DNA of 13,706 nucleotides, taken from contig CAJUPG010000057.1 in NCBI GenBank assembly GCA_910588455.1, positions 1 to 13,706 of the forward strand, given 5' to 3'. Below, one piece after another: positions 6,109 through 13,591 of the stretch. The notes under the pieces were generated by a model. The model did not search any database. It worked only from the letters and a program-made list of their open reading frames with translations, and was not told the origin of the DNA. This DNA comes from an uncultured Oscillospiraceae bacterium (GTDB taxonomy: Bacteria; Bacillota; Clostridia; Oscillospirales; Oscillospiraceae). Positions within the stretch are counted from its first letter, which is position 1. The number at the start of each line of letters is the position of its first letter. The translations under genes were made by a program, and so were the position numbers.

Positions 6109-8889
6109 ATGATGCAAGCTGACCTCAACTGGCTGACCAACCCCAGAGTATTTCAGGTGAACCGCCTGGCGCCCCATTCGGACCATCTGTGCTGCGCTTC
6201 CCTGGAGCAAACGCTCCAGGGAACGTCTTCCCTGCGCCAGTCTCTGGACGGCCTGTGGCGCTTCTCCTGGAGCCCCCGGCCCGCCGTCCGCCCCGTGGAC
6301 TTCTGGCGGGAGGATTTCGACGATTCCGCTTTTGCGGCCATCCAGGTGCCGGGACACATGGAGCTGCAGGGATATGGACAGATCCAGTATACCAACACCC
6401 TCTACCCCTGGGACGGCCGCGCGGAGCTCCGTCCCCCGGACATTGACTGGGAGGACTGCCCCGTGGGCTGCTACGTCCGGGTCTTTGACCTGGAGCCCGG
6501 CCTGCGGGGAAAGCGCGTCTGCATCAGCTTTCAGGGAGTGGAGCAGGCCTTTTACCTCTGGCTCAACGGCCACTTTGTCGGCTATGCGGAGGACAGCTTT
6601 ACCCCCTCCGACTTTGACCTGACGCCCTATATCCGGGAAACCGGCAACCGGCTTTGCGTGGAGGTCTACAAGCGCTCCAGCGCCGCCTGGATTGAGGACC
6701 AGGACTTTTTCCGCTTCAGCGGTATCTTTCGCCCGGTATACCTCTACGCCAAGCCGGAGATTCATCTGGCCGACCTGTGGCTGCAAGCCGGTTTGGAGGA
6801 GGACAACACAACCGGAACCCTGTCCATCCGCCTGCTGCTGGAGGGGGAGGACGCCAGCGTCCATTGCAGCATTGTCCGCCCTGACCGGAGCACCCTCTTT
6901 GACGGCCCGCTGGTGCTGGCGGAGGAGGGCGCATACCGGCGAAGCCAGCCCTTCCGCTTTGCCAATATCACCCCCTGGGACCACGAGCACCCGGCGCTCT
7001 TTCATGTGACGCTGACGCTCCGCAGGGCGGACGGGACCGTGTGCGAAGCGGTCCCCTGCGACATTGGCTTTCGCCGGTTGGAGAAGAAAGACGGCCGGAT
7101 TCTGCTCAACGGGACGCGGCTGATGCTCCGGGGGGTGAACCGCCACGAGTGGAACCCGGAGACCGGCCGGGCGATTGGACGGGCGGATCTGGAGGAGGCG
7201 ATGGCGGTTTTCCGCCGGAACCATATCAACGCGGTCCGTACCTGCCACTACCCCAACCAGACCCCCTGGTATCACCTGTGCGACCGGAATGGCATCTATA
7301 TGATGGATGAGGCCAATCTGGAGAGCCACGGTTCCTGGCAGAAGCTAGGGAAAACAGACCCCAGCTGGAACGTGCCGGGAAGCCTGCCGGAGTGGCGGGA
7401 CTGCGTGGTGGACCGGGCCCGGTCCATGTTTGAACGGGACAAAAATCATGTGTCCATTCTCTTTTGGTCCTGCGGCAATGAGTCCTACGCCGGGGAGAAC
7501 ATTCTGGCTATGGCGGAGTTTTTCCGCAAAAACGATCCCAGCCGCCTGGTCCACTATGAAGGGGTGTTTCACTGCCGGGAGTTTGACCGCATTTCCGATG
7601 TGGAGAGCCGGATGTACGCCCCGCCCGGGGCCATTCGGGAATACCTGGAGAACGCCCCCACAAAGCCGTTTCTTCTGTGCGAATATATGCACAGCATGGG
7701 CAACTCCCTGGGCGGGCTGGAAAGCTACATCCGCCTGGGGGAAGTGTTCCCCCAGTACCAGGGCGGCTTCCTCTGGGACTATATGGATCAGGCCCTTTGG
7801 CGTACCGATGGGAACGGACGCCGGGTGCTGGGCTACGGCGGGGACTTCGGCGACCGGCAGACCGACTACGCCTTCAGCGCCAACGGACTGCTCTTTGCCA
7901 ACGGGCAGGAAAAGCCCGCCATGCAGGAGGTGCGCTATTGGTACGCCCCTCCGGAGGTCCGGGCGGCCCACGATGAGGCCAATGCCCAAGGGCCCAGGGC
8001 CCTGGCCCTGCCTGCCGTCCGGACTGGGAGCGCCCCCCTGGGCATCACCCGCGGGGACGGAGCCCTGGGGGTACGGGGGGAGCGCTTTGAGATTTTGTTT
8101 TCCTACCCGGAGGGCGGGCCGGTATCCCTCTCCAGCGGGGGACGCCAGTGGCTGTGGCGGGCTCCCCGTCCGGCCTATTGGCGGGCCCCTACCGAGAACG
8201 ACCTGGGCAATGGCTTTGCGCTCAGCAGCGCTGTCTGGGCCGCCGCGGACAGCTGGCAGAAGTGCAGCGGCATGGAGCTTCTGGAGAGCCATCCCCAGCG
8301 GGTATCCATCCGCTATACCTACACCGCCCCCGTCCTCCCCGGCCTCCACAGCGATGTAACCTACACCGTGGACGGCACCGGCCTTCTGACGGTTACCGCC
8401 CGGTATCACGGCAGTCCAGGGCGGCCCGGACTCCCTCTGTTCGGCCTGCGCTTTGCCACCCCGGAGCCGTTAGGACAGGTGGAGTGGCTGGGGCTGTCCG
8501 GAGAGACCTACCCCGACCGGAAGAAGGGGGGCGTCTTTGGCTGGCACCGGGAGACTCCCCACATCCCCGCCTACCTGGTGCCCCAGGAGTGCGGCTGTCA
8601 TACGGACACCCGGGCCGTTGTGCTCTCCGCCCGGGAGGGGTCCCGACTGATGCTGGAGGCGGCGGACCACCCCTTCGCCTTCTCCGCCCTGCCCTATACC
8701 CCCCAGCAGCTGGAGCAGGCCGCCCATATGGAGGAGCTGCCCGTCCCTGTCCGTACCGTCGTGACTCTGTGCGGCGCTATGCGGGGCGTGGGCGGCATCG
8801 ACAGCTGGGGCAGCGATGTAGAGGAGCCCTTCCGCATTGACGCGGGACAGGATTGGCAGGTCTCCGTTCGCCTGCGCTGCGGCGGCTAA
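6109..8889 (+). CDS. lacZ: GH2 family beta-galactosidase (LacZ-like)
   Basis: 926 residues, slightly shorter than E. coli LacZ (1,023) and with the same layout: N-terminal sugar-binding jelly roll, Ig-like domain, TIM-barrel catalytic domain, second Ig-like domain and a C-terminal small-chain beta domain starting near RAPTENDLGNG. Signature blocks are RGVNRHEWNPETGR (H346), DEANLESHG (400-408), the acid/base E458 in WSCGNES and the nucleophile E525 in LCEYMHSMGNS, then GGFLWDYMDQAL and YGGDFGD. It would remove non-reducing beta-galactose. No signal peptide is seen, so it is probably cytoplasmic and acts on imported oligosaccharides. ATG 6109 is followed at once by ATG 6112; an AGGGAG at 6098-6103 serves both. 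It starts 9 nt after the DegV-kinase stop, so co-transcription with the signalling genes is likely. The actual substrate could be another beta-galactoside than lactose. Confidence 0.93.
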   Translation: MMQADLNWLTNPRVFQVNRLAPHSDHLCCASLEQTLQGTSSLRQSLDGLWRFSWSPRPAVRPVDFWREDFDDSAFAAIQVPGHMELQGYGQIQYTNTLYPWDGRAELRPPDIDWEDCPVGCYVRVFDLEPGLRGKRVCISFQGVEQAFYLWLNGHFVGYAEDSFTPSDFDLTPYIRETGNRLCVEVYKRSSAAWIEDQDFFRFSGIFRPVYLYAKPEIHLADLWLQAGLEEDNTTGTLSIRLLLEGEDASVHCSIVRPDRSTLFDGPLVLAEEGAYRRSQPFRFANITPWDHEHPALFHVTLTLRRADGTVCEAVPCDIGFRRLEKKDGRILLNGTRLMLRGVNRHEWNPETGRAIGRADLEEAMAVFRRNHINAVRTCHYPNQTPWYHLCDRNGIYMMDEANLESHGSWQKLGKTDPSWNVPGSLPEWRDCVVDRARSMFERDKNHVSILFWSCGNESYAGENILAMAEFFRKNDPSRLVHYEGVFHCREFDRISDVESRMYAPPGAIREYLENAPTKPFLLCEYMHSMGNSLGGLESYIRLGEVFPQYQGGFLWDYMDQALWRTDGNGRRVLGYGGDFGDRQTDYAFSANGLLFANGQEKPAMQEVRYWYAPPEVRAAHDEANAQGPRALALPAVRTGSAPLGITRGDGALGVRGERFEILFSYPEGGPVSLSSGGRQWLWRAPRPAYWRAPTENDLGNGFALSSAVWAAADSWQKCSGMELLESHPQRVSIRYTYTAPVLPGLHSDVTYTVDGTGLLTVTARYHGSPGRPGLPLFGLRFATPEPLGQVEWLGLSGETYPDRKKGGVFGWHRETPHIPAYLVPQECGCHTDTRAVVLSAREGSRLMLEAADHPFAFSALPYTPQQLEQAAHMEELPVPVRTVVTLCGAMRGVGGIDSWGSDVEEPFRIDAGQDWQVSVRLRCGG

Positions 8890-8910
8890 TCCACGGAACC
8901 CCCCCCCCAG

Positions 8911-8946
8911 AAAAACGCCCGGAAATCCTTGGATTTCCGGGCGTTT
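8911..8946. terminator. Bidirectional intrinsic terminator between convergent genes
   Basis: A 16-bp perfect inverted repeat (8913-8928 with 8931-8946, core CGCCCGGAAATCC) has a very small loop. On the minus strand it is followed by TTTTT (complement of 8911-8915), ending the kduI/kduD transcript. On the plus strand a TTTGGTCCTTTTT tract follows, ending the lacZ transcript. A run of ten C (8899-8908) lies just to the left. It fills most of the 68 nt between the two stop codons. Confidence 0.85.
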
Positions 8947-8957
8947 GGTCCTTTTTA

Positions 8958-9758
8958 TCAGGGCTGCTTGCCGATATAGGCCAGAATGCCGCCGTCCACA
9001 TACAAAATATGTCCATTGACAAAGTTGGACGCGTCGGAGGCCAGGAACACCGCGGGCCCCATCAGGTCCTCCGGATCTCCCCAGCGGCCCGCCGGGGTCT
9101 TGGAGAGGATAAACTGGTCGAAGGGGTGGCGGCTGCCGTCGGGCTGGCGCTCCCGGAGGGGGGCAGTCTGGGGAGTGGCGATGTAGCCCGGGCCGATGCC
9201 GTTGCACTGGATGTTGGCCTCGCCGTACTCAGCGCAGATGTTCCGGGTGAGCATTTTCAGCCCGCCCTTGGCGGCGGCATAGGCGGAGACGGTCTCCCGG
9301 CCCAGCTCAGACATCATGGAGCAGATATTTATAATTTTGCCGTGTCCCTTTTTCAGCATTCCGGGAATGACGGCCTTGGCGCAGATAAAGGGGCCGATCA
9401 GGTCGATATCCACCACCTGCCGGAACTCCCCGGCGGACATCTCCGTCATGGGGATGCGCTTGATGATGCCCGCGTTGTTCACCAAAATATCCACGCTGCC
9501 CAGCTCGGCCTCAATTCTGGAAACCAGCTCCGACACCTGCTCCTCGTCGGTCACGTCGGCGATGTAGCCCCGGGCGTCAATCCCCTTGGCGGCATAGCCG
9601 GCCAGGGCCTTGTCCAGATTGGCCTGGGTGCGGCAGTTAAAGGCGATTTTTGCCCCTGCGCCGGCCAGGGCCTCGGCAATAGCAAAGCCGATGCCATAGG
9701 CTCCGCCGGTGACCAGGGCTGTTTTCCCTTTCAGGGAAAACAGTTGATTCAGATCCAT
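8958..9758 (-). CDS. kduD: Short-chain dehydrogenase, KduD / gluconate 5-dehydrogenase type
   Basis: 266 residues from ATG 9758, preceded by GAGGTGG. A GTG at 9770 overlapping the upstream stop would add four residues and is less likely. It is a classical short-chain dehydrogenase: nucleotide-binding TGGAYGIG (17-24), NNAG (94-97) and catalytic S147, Y160, K164. In E. coli, KduD uses NAD(H) to interconvert 3-deoxy-D-glycero-2,5-hexodiulosonate and 2-keto-3-deoxygluconate. The gene follows kduI almost without a gap, which strongly supports that role here. By overall sequence (SMMSELGRETVSAYAAAKGG, GILAYIGKQP) it resembles proteins usually labelled gluconate 5-dehydrogenase, so the label could differ; the two are close relatives. 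Cytoplasmic. It is the last gene of the minus-strand run. Confidence 0.85.
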   Translation of the reverse strand: MDLNQLFSLKGKTALVTGGAYGIGFAIAEALAGAGAKIAFNCRTQANLDKALAGYAAKGIDARGYIADVTDEEQVSELVSRIEAELGSVDILVNNAGIIKRIPMTEMSAGEFRQVVDIDLIGPFICAKAVIPGMLKKGHGKIINICSMMSELGRETVSAYAAAKGGLKMLTRNICAEYGEANIQCNGIGPGYIATPQTAPLRERQPDGSRHPFDQFILSKTPAGRWGDPEDLMGPAVFLASDASNFVNGHILYVDGGILAYIGKQP

Positions 9759-9766
9759 GGTCCACC

Positions 9767-10609
9767 TCACCGCAGCTCCGGCGTGGGAATACCGTCCATA
9801 TCGTCAAAGGCCTGATTTTCGCCGCCCATGGCCCAGATAAAGGCGTAGCTGCCGGTGCCCACTCCGGAGTGGATGGACCAGGAGGGGGAGATCACCGCCT
9901 GCTCATTCTGCATCACGATATGGCGGGTCTCCTGGCCCTGTCCCATCATGTGGAACACCACCTGATTCTCCGGGATCTCGAAATACATATAGACCTCCAT
10001 GCGGCGCTCATGGGTGTGGGCGGGCATGGTGTTCCACACGCTGCCCTGCTCCAGCACTGTCAGTCCCATGGACAGCTGGCAGGTTTTCAGCACCTCGGGG
10101 TGGATGAACTGGTTGATGACCCGCTTGTTGGAGGCAGCCCCATCCCCCAGAGGTTTTTTGGCCGCATCGGCGAGTTTCAGCAGCTTGGTCTCATAGCTGC
10201 GGTGGGCGGGGGCGGAGACCATGTAGAACTTGGCGGGCTTGGCGCTGTCCGCGCTGGCAAACCGGACCTCCTTGGCCCCCATGGTGATATAGAGGCAGTC
10301 CTGATAGCCCAGCTCATAGACTGTGCCGTCTACGGTGACGGTCCCGGCGCCGCCGATGTTGAACATACCGATCTCCCGGCGCTCCAGGAAATACCGGGTG
10401 CCAAAGTTGGCCCACACGTCGATGCCCTTGTCGATGGACACGGACTCGCTGACGGGCATACAGCCCAGGGTGACCATCCGGTCCACGTGGCTGTAGACGG
10501 CCACCACCTGATCGGGCTGATACAGGTTTTCAATCAAAAATTCATCCCGAAGCTCCTGGGTGGTATAGCGCTTTACGTCCTTGGGATGGACGGAATAACG
10601 GATATCCAT
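9767..10609 (-). CDS. kduI: 5-dehydro-4-deoxy-D-glucuronate isomerase (KduI)
   Basis: 280 residues, close to E. coli KduI (278). KduI is a cupin-fold, zinc-dependent isomerase that turns 4-deoxy-L-threo-5-hexosulose uronate, the form taken by released unsaturated uronic acid, into 3-deoxy-D-glycero-2,5-hexodiulosonate (EC 5.3.1.17). The metal site is visible as H198, H200, E205 and H247, with the same spacing as the known E. coli ligands (196, 198, 203, 245). The start at ATG 10609 is fixed by a perfect AGGAGG seven bases upstream and by MDIRYSVHPKDVKRY, the expected family N-terminus; the open frame upstream runs antisense-like through the neighbouring gene and is not coding. The product feeds the dehydrogenase encoded immediately downstream. 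Cytoplasmic. Confidence 0.96.
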   Translation of the reverse strand: MDIRYSVHPKDVKRYTTQELRDEFLIENLYQPDQVVAVYSHVDRMVTLGCMPVSESVSIDKGIDVWANFGTRYFLERREIGMFNIGGAGTVTVDGTVYELGYQDCLYITMGAKEVRFASADSAKPAKFYMVSAPAHRSYETKLLKLADAAKKPLGDGAASNKRVINQFIHPEVLKTCQLSMGLTVLEQGSVWNTMPAHTHERRMEVYMYFEIPENQVVFHMMGQGQETRHIVMQNEQAVISPSWSIHSGVGTGSYAFIWAMGGENQAFDDMDGIPTPELR

Positions 10610-10616
10610 ACTAAAA

Positions 10617-10622
10617 CCTCCT
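10617..10622 (-). promoter_or_regulatory. Shine-Dalgarno site that sets the kduI start
   Basis: On the minus strand AGGAGG lies seven bases before ATG 10609. The frame stays open for nearly 300 bases further upstream, so this site is what places the true start. The 80 nt between the DUF2264 stop and kduI hold a second GAGGAGG near 10680, with no start codon at a useful distance. Confidence 0.8.
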
Positions 10623-10689
10623 GAAATATAATGTTTGTGAGCGAATTGAAAGCATTCCCGTCTGGGCGCCGCGGATTCCTCCTCTTGAT

Positions 10690-12408
10690 TCAGCGCTCCC
10701 AGACATCCCCCGTCACCCAGGTGACCAGACGGTGCTCCCCCGGCTCCAGCCGCCAGTGGATGGAAGGGATGCGGGTGAGGGGATGGAGCAGATTGGTGTT
10801 GGGCCAGGGGACAACTGCCAGAGGTTCGCCGCCCCCCTCCTCGCAGCGGATGGCGCTCACCCCCCAGGGGCAGCGGACGGTTACCCCGCAGGCCTCCCAC
10901 CGGACCGTCTCCTCCCCCGCCGGGACGGCAAAGCCGCCGTCCACCACGTCAATCGGCCGGTCTGTGGTAATGCAATACTCCCGGCGGTGGCTGGGGAAGG
11001 CAGGGGTCACCGTAACCTCAATCTGCACCCCCCGCATAGGGGAGTACCGCCTCCAGGTGTGATCCGCCGCAACCTCCCAGGCGTCAAACCCCCGTTGGGT
11101 CCGCCAGTGGTCCTCACCGGCCTCGCTGACTGCAAGGCAGCTGTCAAAGGCCCCCTCCTCCAGACTGTCCCCCCGGGAGACGGAGAAGCCGAAGCGGCTG
11201 GAGTAGACCAGTTTTTCGTATTTCGGCCCCACCTGCCCCAGCTGGCACACACAGGATTGGCCCGCCGGGAAAAGCTGCACCTGCGCTTCCGACCGGGCCA
11301 GCAGCATCCGGGCCTGAGGCAGAGGATGCAGGGGCTCCAGCACCGGGATTTGCTCCTCCGCTTGCCAGAAGGGGTGGCTCTCCGGCAGGGCCAGGCACAG
11401 AAATGCCTTCAGGGCCCAGTAGGGGGAGCCGGGAGCGTTGTAATTTTCGCTCATGCACAGGTTGGGGTAGCCGTACCCCACGGTAAGCAGGCCCTCCGGG
11501 GAAAAGATGGGCTGCGTGAACCAATCCCGCAGATTTCCCAGCACCCTGGATTTCATCACGCCCCAGGGCAGGGCCTCCACCCCGGCGAAGGCCAGGGCAG
11601 AGAAAAAGGCGCACTGGCCAAAACGATACGTCAGGCTCCGGCCAAAGGGGACCGCCCGCCCGCCGTCCTCGAACCAGTAGAGAAAATCCGGGGCGAACCG
11701 GGCGGCGCGCTCCCGGAAGCGCCGGCAGGACACGGGATCCTCCCGGTCCATAAAGCGGGCGTAAATCAGGCCGTAGTAGTGCATCCCGAAGGGGATGTAG
11801 TAGTCGATTTGAGAGGGCTGGCCATCGCAGTACCAGCCCTCCCCCAGAACCCAGTCCTCCAGACGGGACAGGTCCGCCTCCAGCTGTTCCCGGTTCCAGG
11901 GCCAGCCCATGCGCCGGAAGGCGGCCTGGACCAGCACCCGGAAAAAGAGCCAGTTATTTTGCGGCAGGGCGCGGCCCTCCACCCCGGACAGCCAGCGGTG
12001 GAGGTTTTGGGCCTCTGTGCGGGACAGCTTCAGTCGTTCCCCGCACAGCAGCAGGGTCAGGGCGATGGCGGCCATCTCCACGATTTTTTGGTCGCAGTCC
12101 GCCACGGCCCCCCAATAGGCCGGATGGTCCGGGTCGGTGCCGCAGACAAGCCCCCGGCGGAACAGGGGCAGATATTCCTCCCCGCCCCCCTGGCTCCACA
12201 GTGGGGCCAGACCCCACAGCATCCGGGAAAATGCCTCCATATGGGCGGAGGCCTCCCCGTAGTGGGCGGCGAAGTCCCCCAAATGCAGACCGGCGTTTCC
12301 CTCTGTGAAGCGGCCCTTCACCGGCTCCAAAAGCTGGTGGAGGGCCCGCTCCACGTCAGCTCGGGTTTGGAGGGGGTTTTGACCGATGGGCAGCACAAAA
12401 CGTTCCAT
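10690..12408 (-). CDS. DUF2264 domain protein, probable glycoside hydrolase
   Basis: 572 residues, recognised as DUF2264 from its N-terminal helical half: NPLQTRADVERALHQLLEP, GLAPLW, the tryptophan- and tyrosine-rich NNWLFFRVLVQ, EGWYCDG, IDYYIPFGMHYYGLIYA and AVPFGRSLTYRFGQ. These are typical of an (alpha/alpha)6 barrel, followed by a beta-rich C-terminal half. As I recall, DUF2264 proteins include the GH154 exo-beta-glucuronidase of Bacteroides thetaiotaomicron (BT3677). If this one acts likewise it would remove terminal glucuronate or a related uronic acid. No signal peptide is visible, so it is likely cytoplasmic. It starts four nt after the GH88 gene with only a weak ribosome site, suggesting coupled translation and a common substrate. 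The family call is fairly firm; the activity is inference. Catalytic residues were not assigned. Confidence 0.8.
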   Translation of the reverse strand: MERFVLPIGQNPLQTRADVERALHQLLEPVKGRFTEGNAGLHLGDFAAHYGEASAHMEAFSRMLWGLAPLWSQGGGEEYLPLFRRGLVCGTDPDHPAYWGAVADCDQKIVEMAAIALTLLLCGERLKLSRTEAQNLHRWLSGVEGRALPQNNWLFFRVLVQAAFRRMGWPWNREQLEADLSRLEDWVLGEGWYCDGQPSQIDYYIPFGMHYYGLIYARFMDREDPVSCRRFRERAARFAPDFLYWFEDGGRAVPFGRSLTYRFGQCAFFSALAFAGVEALPWGVMKSRVLGNLRDWFTQPIFSPEGLLTVGYGYPNLCMSENYNAPGSPYWALKAFLCLALPESHPFWQAEEQIPVLEPLHPLPQARMLLARSEAQVQLFPAGQSCVCQLGQVGPKYEKLVYSSRFGFSVSRGDSLEEGAFDSCLAVSEAGEDHWRTQRGFDAWEVAADHTWRRYSPMRGVQIEVTVTPAFPSHRREYCITTDRPIDVVDGGFAVPAGEETVRWEACGVTVRCPWGVSAIRCEEGGGEPLAVVPWPNTNLLHPLTRIPSIHWRLEPGEHRLVTWVTGDVWER

Positions 12409-12412
12409 GGCC

Positions 12413-13573
12413 TCAGTACCAGTAGCCGCAGCTGCCGTAAAGCAGCCGGAACAGGGTTTCCAGATAGTAATAATCGCCCCAGATCATACACTCGTCCACG
12501 CCCCGGTTGTCGGGCTTGGAATAGACCCCGTGGAGCAGCAGGCCCTCGGCCCAGGGCAGCGCCCGGGTGGTGTAGCTCTCGGACAGGGCCAGGACGGTCC
12601 GGGCCAGGGCGGCCTCATAGACCTCCCGCCGGGGGTGGGTCAAGGGCAGGTGCTGGAGCAGCTCGGCAATGCCGCAGCAGACAATGGCGGCGGCGGAGCT
12701 GTCCCGGGGCTCCTCCCCCTGGGTGAAGCACAGGTCCCAGTAACACACGCCGTCCTCCGGCAGCCGCTCCAGGTAGTAGTCCAGCAGCTGGCAGGCGGTG
12801 TCCAGGAAGGAGCGGTCCCCGGTGTGGCGGAAGCTCAACGCAAAGCCGTACACGCCCCAGCCCTGGCCCCGGGCCCAGCAGGAATCGTCGCTGTAGCCCT
12901 GGGCGGTGCGGCCGAACCGGGGAGCCCCGGTGTCCACGTCCATATAAAAGGTGTGGTAGGTGGTCCGGTCCGGACGGACCAGATACTTTTGGGCCTGTCG
13001 GGCGTGGCTGTAAGCCATCTCCCAATAGCTGCGGTCGCCGGTGAGCCGGGCGGCCTGATACAGCAGGGGCAGGTTGAGCAGGCAGTCGATAATCATGCGG
13101 CCCCGGTTCTGGGGGTCGTCCAGGTCGCCCCAGGCCTGAATGATCCCTGCCTGGGGGAAGTACCGGCGGCGCAGGGCCTGCGCCGCCTTGAGAAAGCACT
13201 CCTCCGCCCGGCGCTCCTTGCGCAGAAGGACCGCCGGATAGCAGGACAGGGAGTAGAGGAAGCCCAGGTCGTGGGTGTCCAGATAACCGGGGTCCTCCAC
13301 CCGGTGATAAAAGCTGTCCAGGTGCTGTTCCAGCACCGGCAGATAGGCGGGGTCCCCGGTGTGCTCATAGAGCAACCAGAGCATCCCGGCGAAAAAAGAG
13401 GTGGTCCACTCAAAATTCTCCTGCTCCGCGGGGTAAATCAGCCCCTCGGTGTTGGCGGCGGGAAAGCAGTTCTGAAACCGGGGCAGCAGGGCCGCAATTT
13501 TTTCCCGGCAGAACGCCAGCTCTTTCTGGAGGAATTCCCGGGATATGACGCCGGAGAGAGGGAATTGCTGCAT
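12413..13573 (-). CDS. GH88 unsaturated glucuronyl hydrolase
   Basis: 386 residues, the usual length of GH88 enzymes. These cleave the 4,5-unsaturated uronic acid left at the non-reducing end by polysaccharide lyases, by hydration of the double bond. The barrel motifs are clear: FEWTTSFFAGMLWLLYE, LDTHDLGFLY, GRMIIDCLLNLPLL, TYHTFYMDVDTGAPRFG, GYSDDSCWARGQGWGVYGFAL, EPRDSSAAAI and NRGVDECMIWGDYYYLE. D102 and D163 correspond to the two key aspartates of the Bacillus GL1 enzyme (88 and 149), with the identical spacing of 61. No signal peptide is present, so it is cytoplasmic. ATG 13573 follows AAGGAG by eight bases. The freed sugar rearranges to the substrate of KduI, encoded two genes downstream. 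Glycosaminoglycan, pectin or arabinogalactan fragments are all possible substrates. Confidence 0.95.
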   Translation of the reverse strand: MQQFPLSGVISREFLQKELAFCREKIAALLPRFQNCFPAANTEGLIYPAEQENFEWTTSFFAGMLWLLYEHTGDPAYLPVLEQHLDSFYHRVEDPGYLDTHDLGFLYSLSCYPAVLLRKERRAEECFLKAAQALRRRYFPQAGIIQAWGDLDDPQNRGRMIIDCLLNLPLLYQAARLTGDRSYWEMAYSHARQAQKYLVRPDRTTYHTFYMDVDTGAPRFGRTAQGYSDDSCWARGQGWGVYGFALSFRHTGDRSFLDTACQLLDYYLERLPEDGVCYWDLCFTQGEEPRDSSAAAIVCCGIAELLQHLPLTHPRREVYEAALARTVLALSESYTTRALPWAEGLLLHGVYSKPDNRGVDECMIWGDYYYLETLFRLLYGSCGYWY

Positions 13574-13591
13574 GATCGTTACTCCTTTTTC

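Noticed and set aside
5899..7329. 476-codon minus-strand open frame across the DegV/lacZ junction
   Set aside because: It is antisense to two well-supported genes and shows no domain.
10625..10651. TTTCAA/TATATT promoter for kduI on the minus strand
   Set aside because: The -35 match is only 3/6 with a 15-bp spacer, and the start point would fall inside the Shine-Dalgarno site.
10646..10660. Possible catabolite-responsive (cre) site TTGAAAGCATTCCCG
   Set aside because: It resembles the CcpA site in one half but lacks the central CG and the right-hand symmetry; too weak without a matrix search.
10610..10900. 97-codon upstream extension of kduI
   Set aside because: It overlaps the 3' end of the DUF2264 gene in a Gly/Pro/His-rich low-complexity stretch, while ATG 10609 has a perfect AGGAGG and matches the KduI N-terminus.
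10732..12726. 664-codon open frame on the plus strand across the DUF2264 and GH88 genes
   Set aside because: It runs antisense to two genes with clear family motifs, crosses their junction and has a Pro/Gly/Arg-rich composition without domains.
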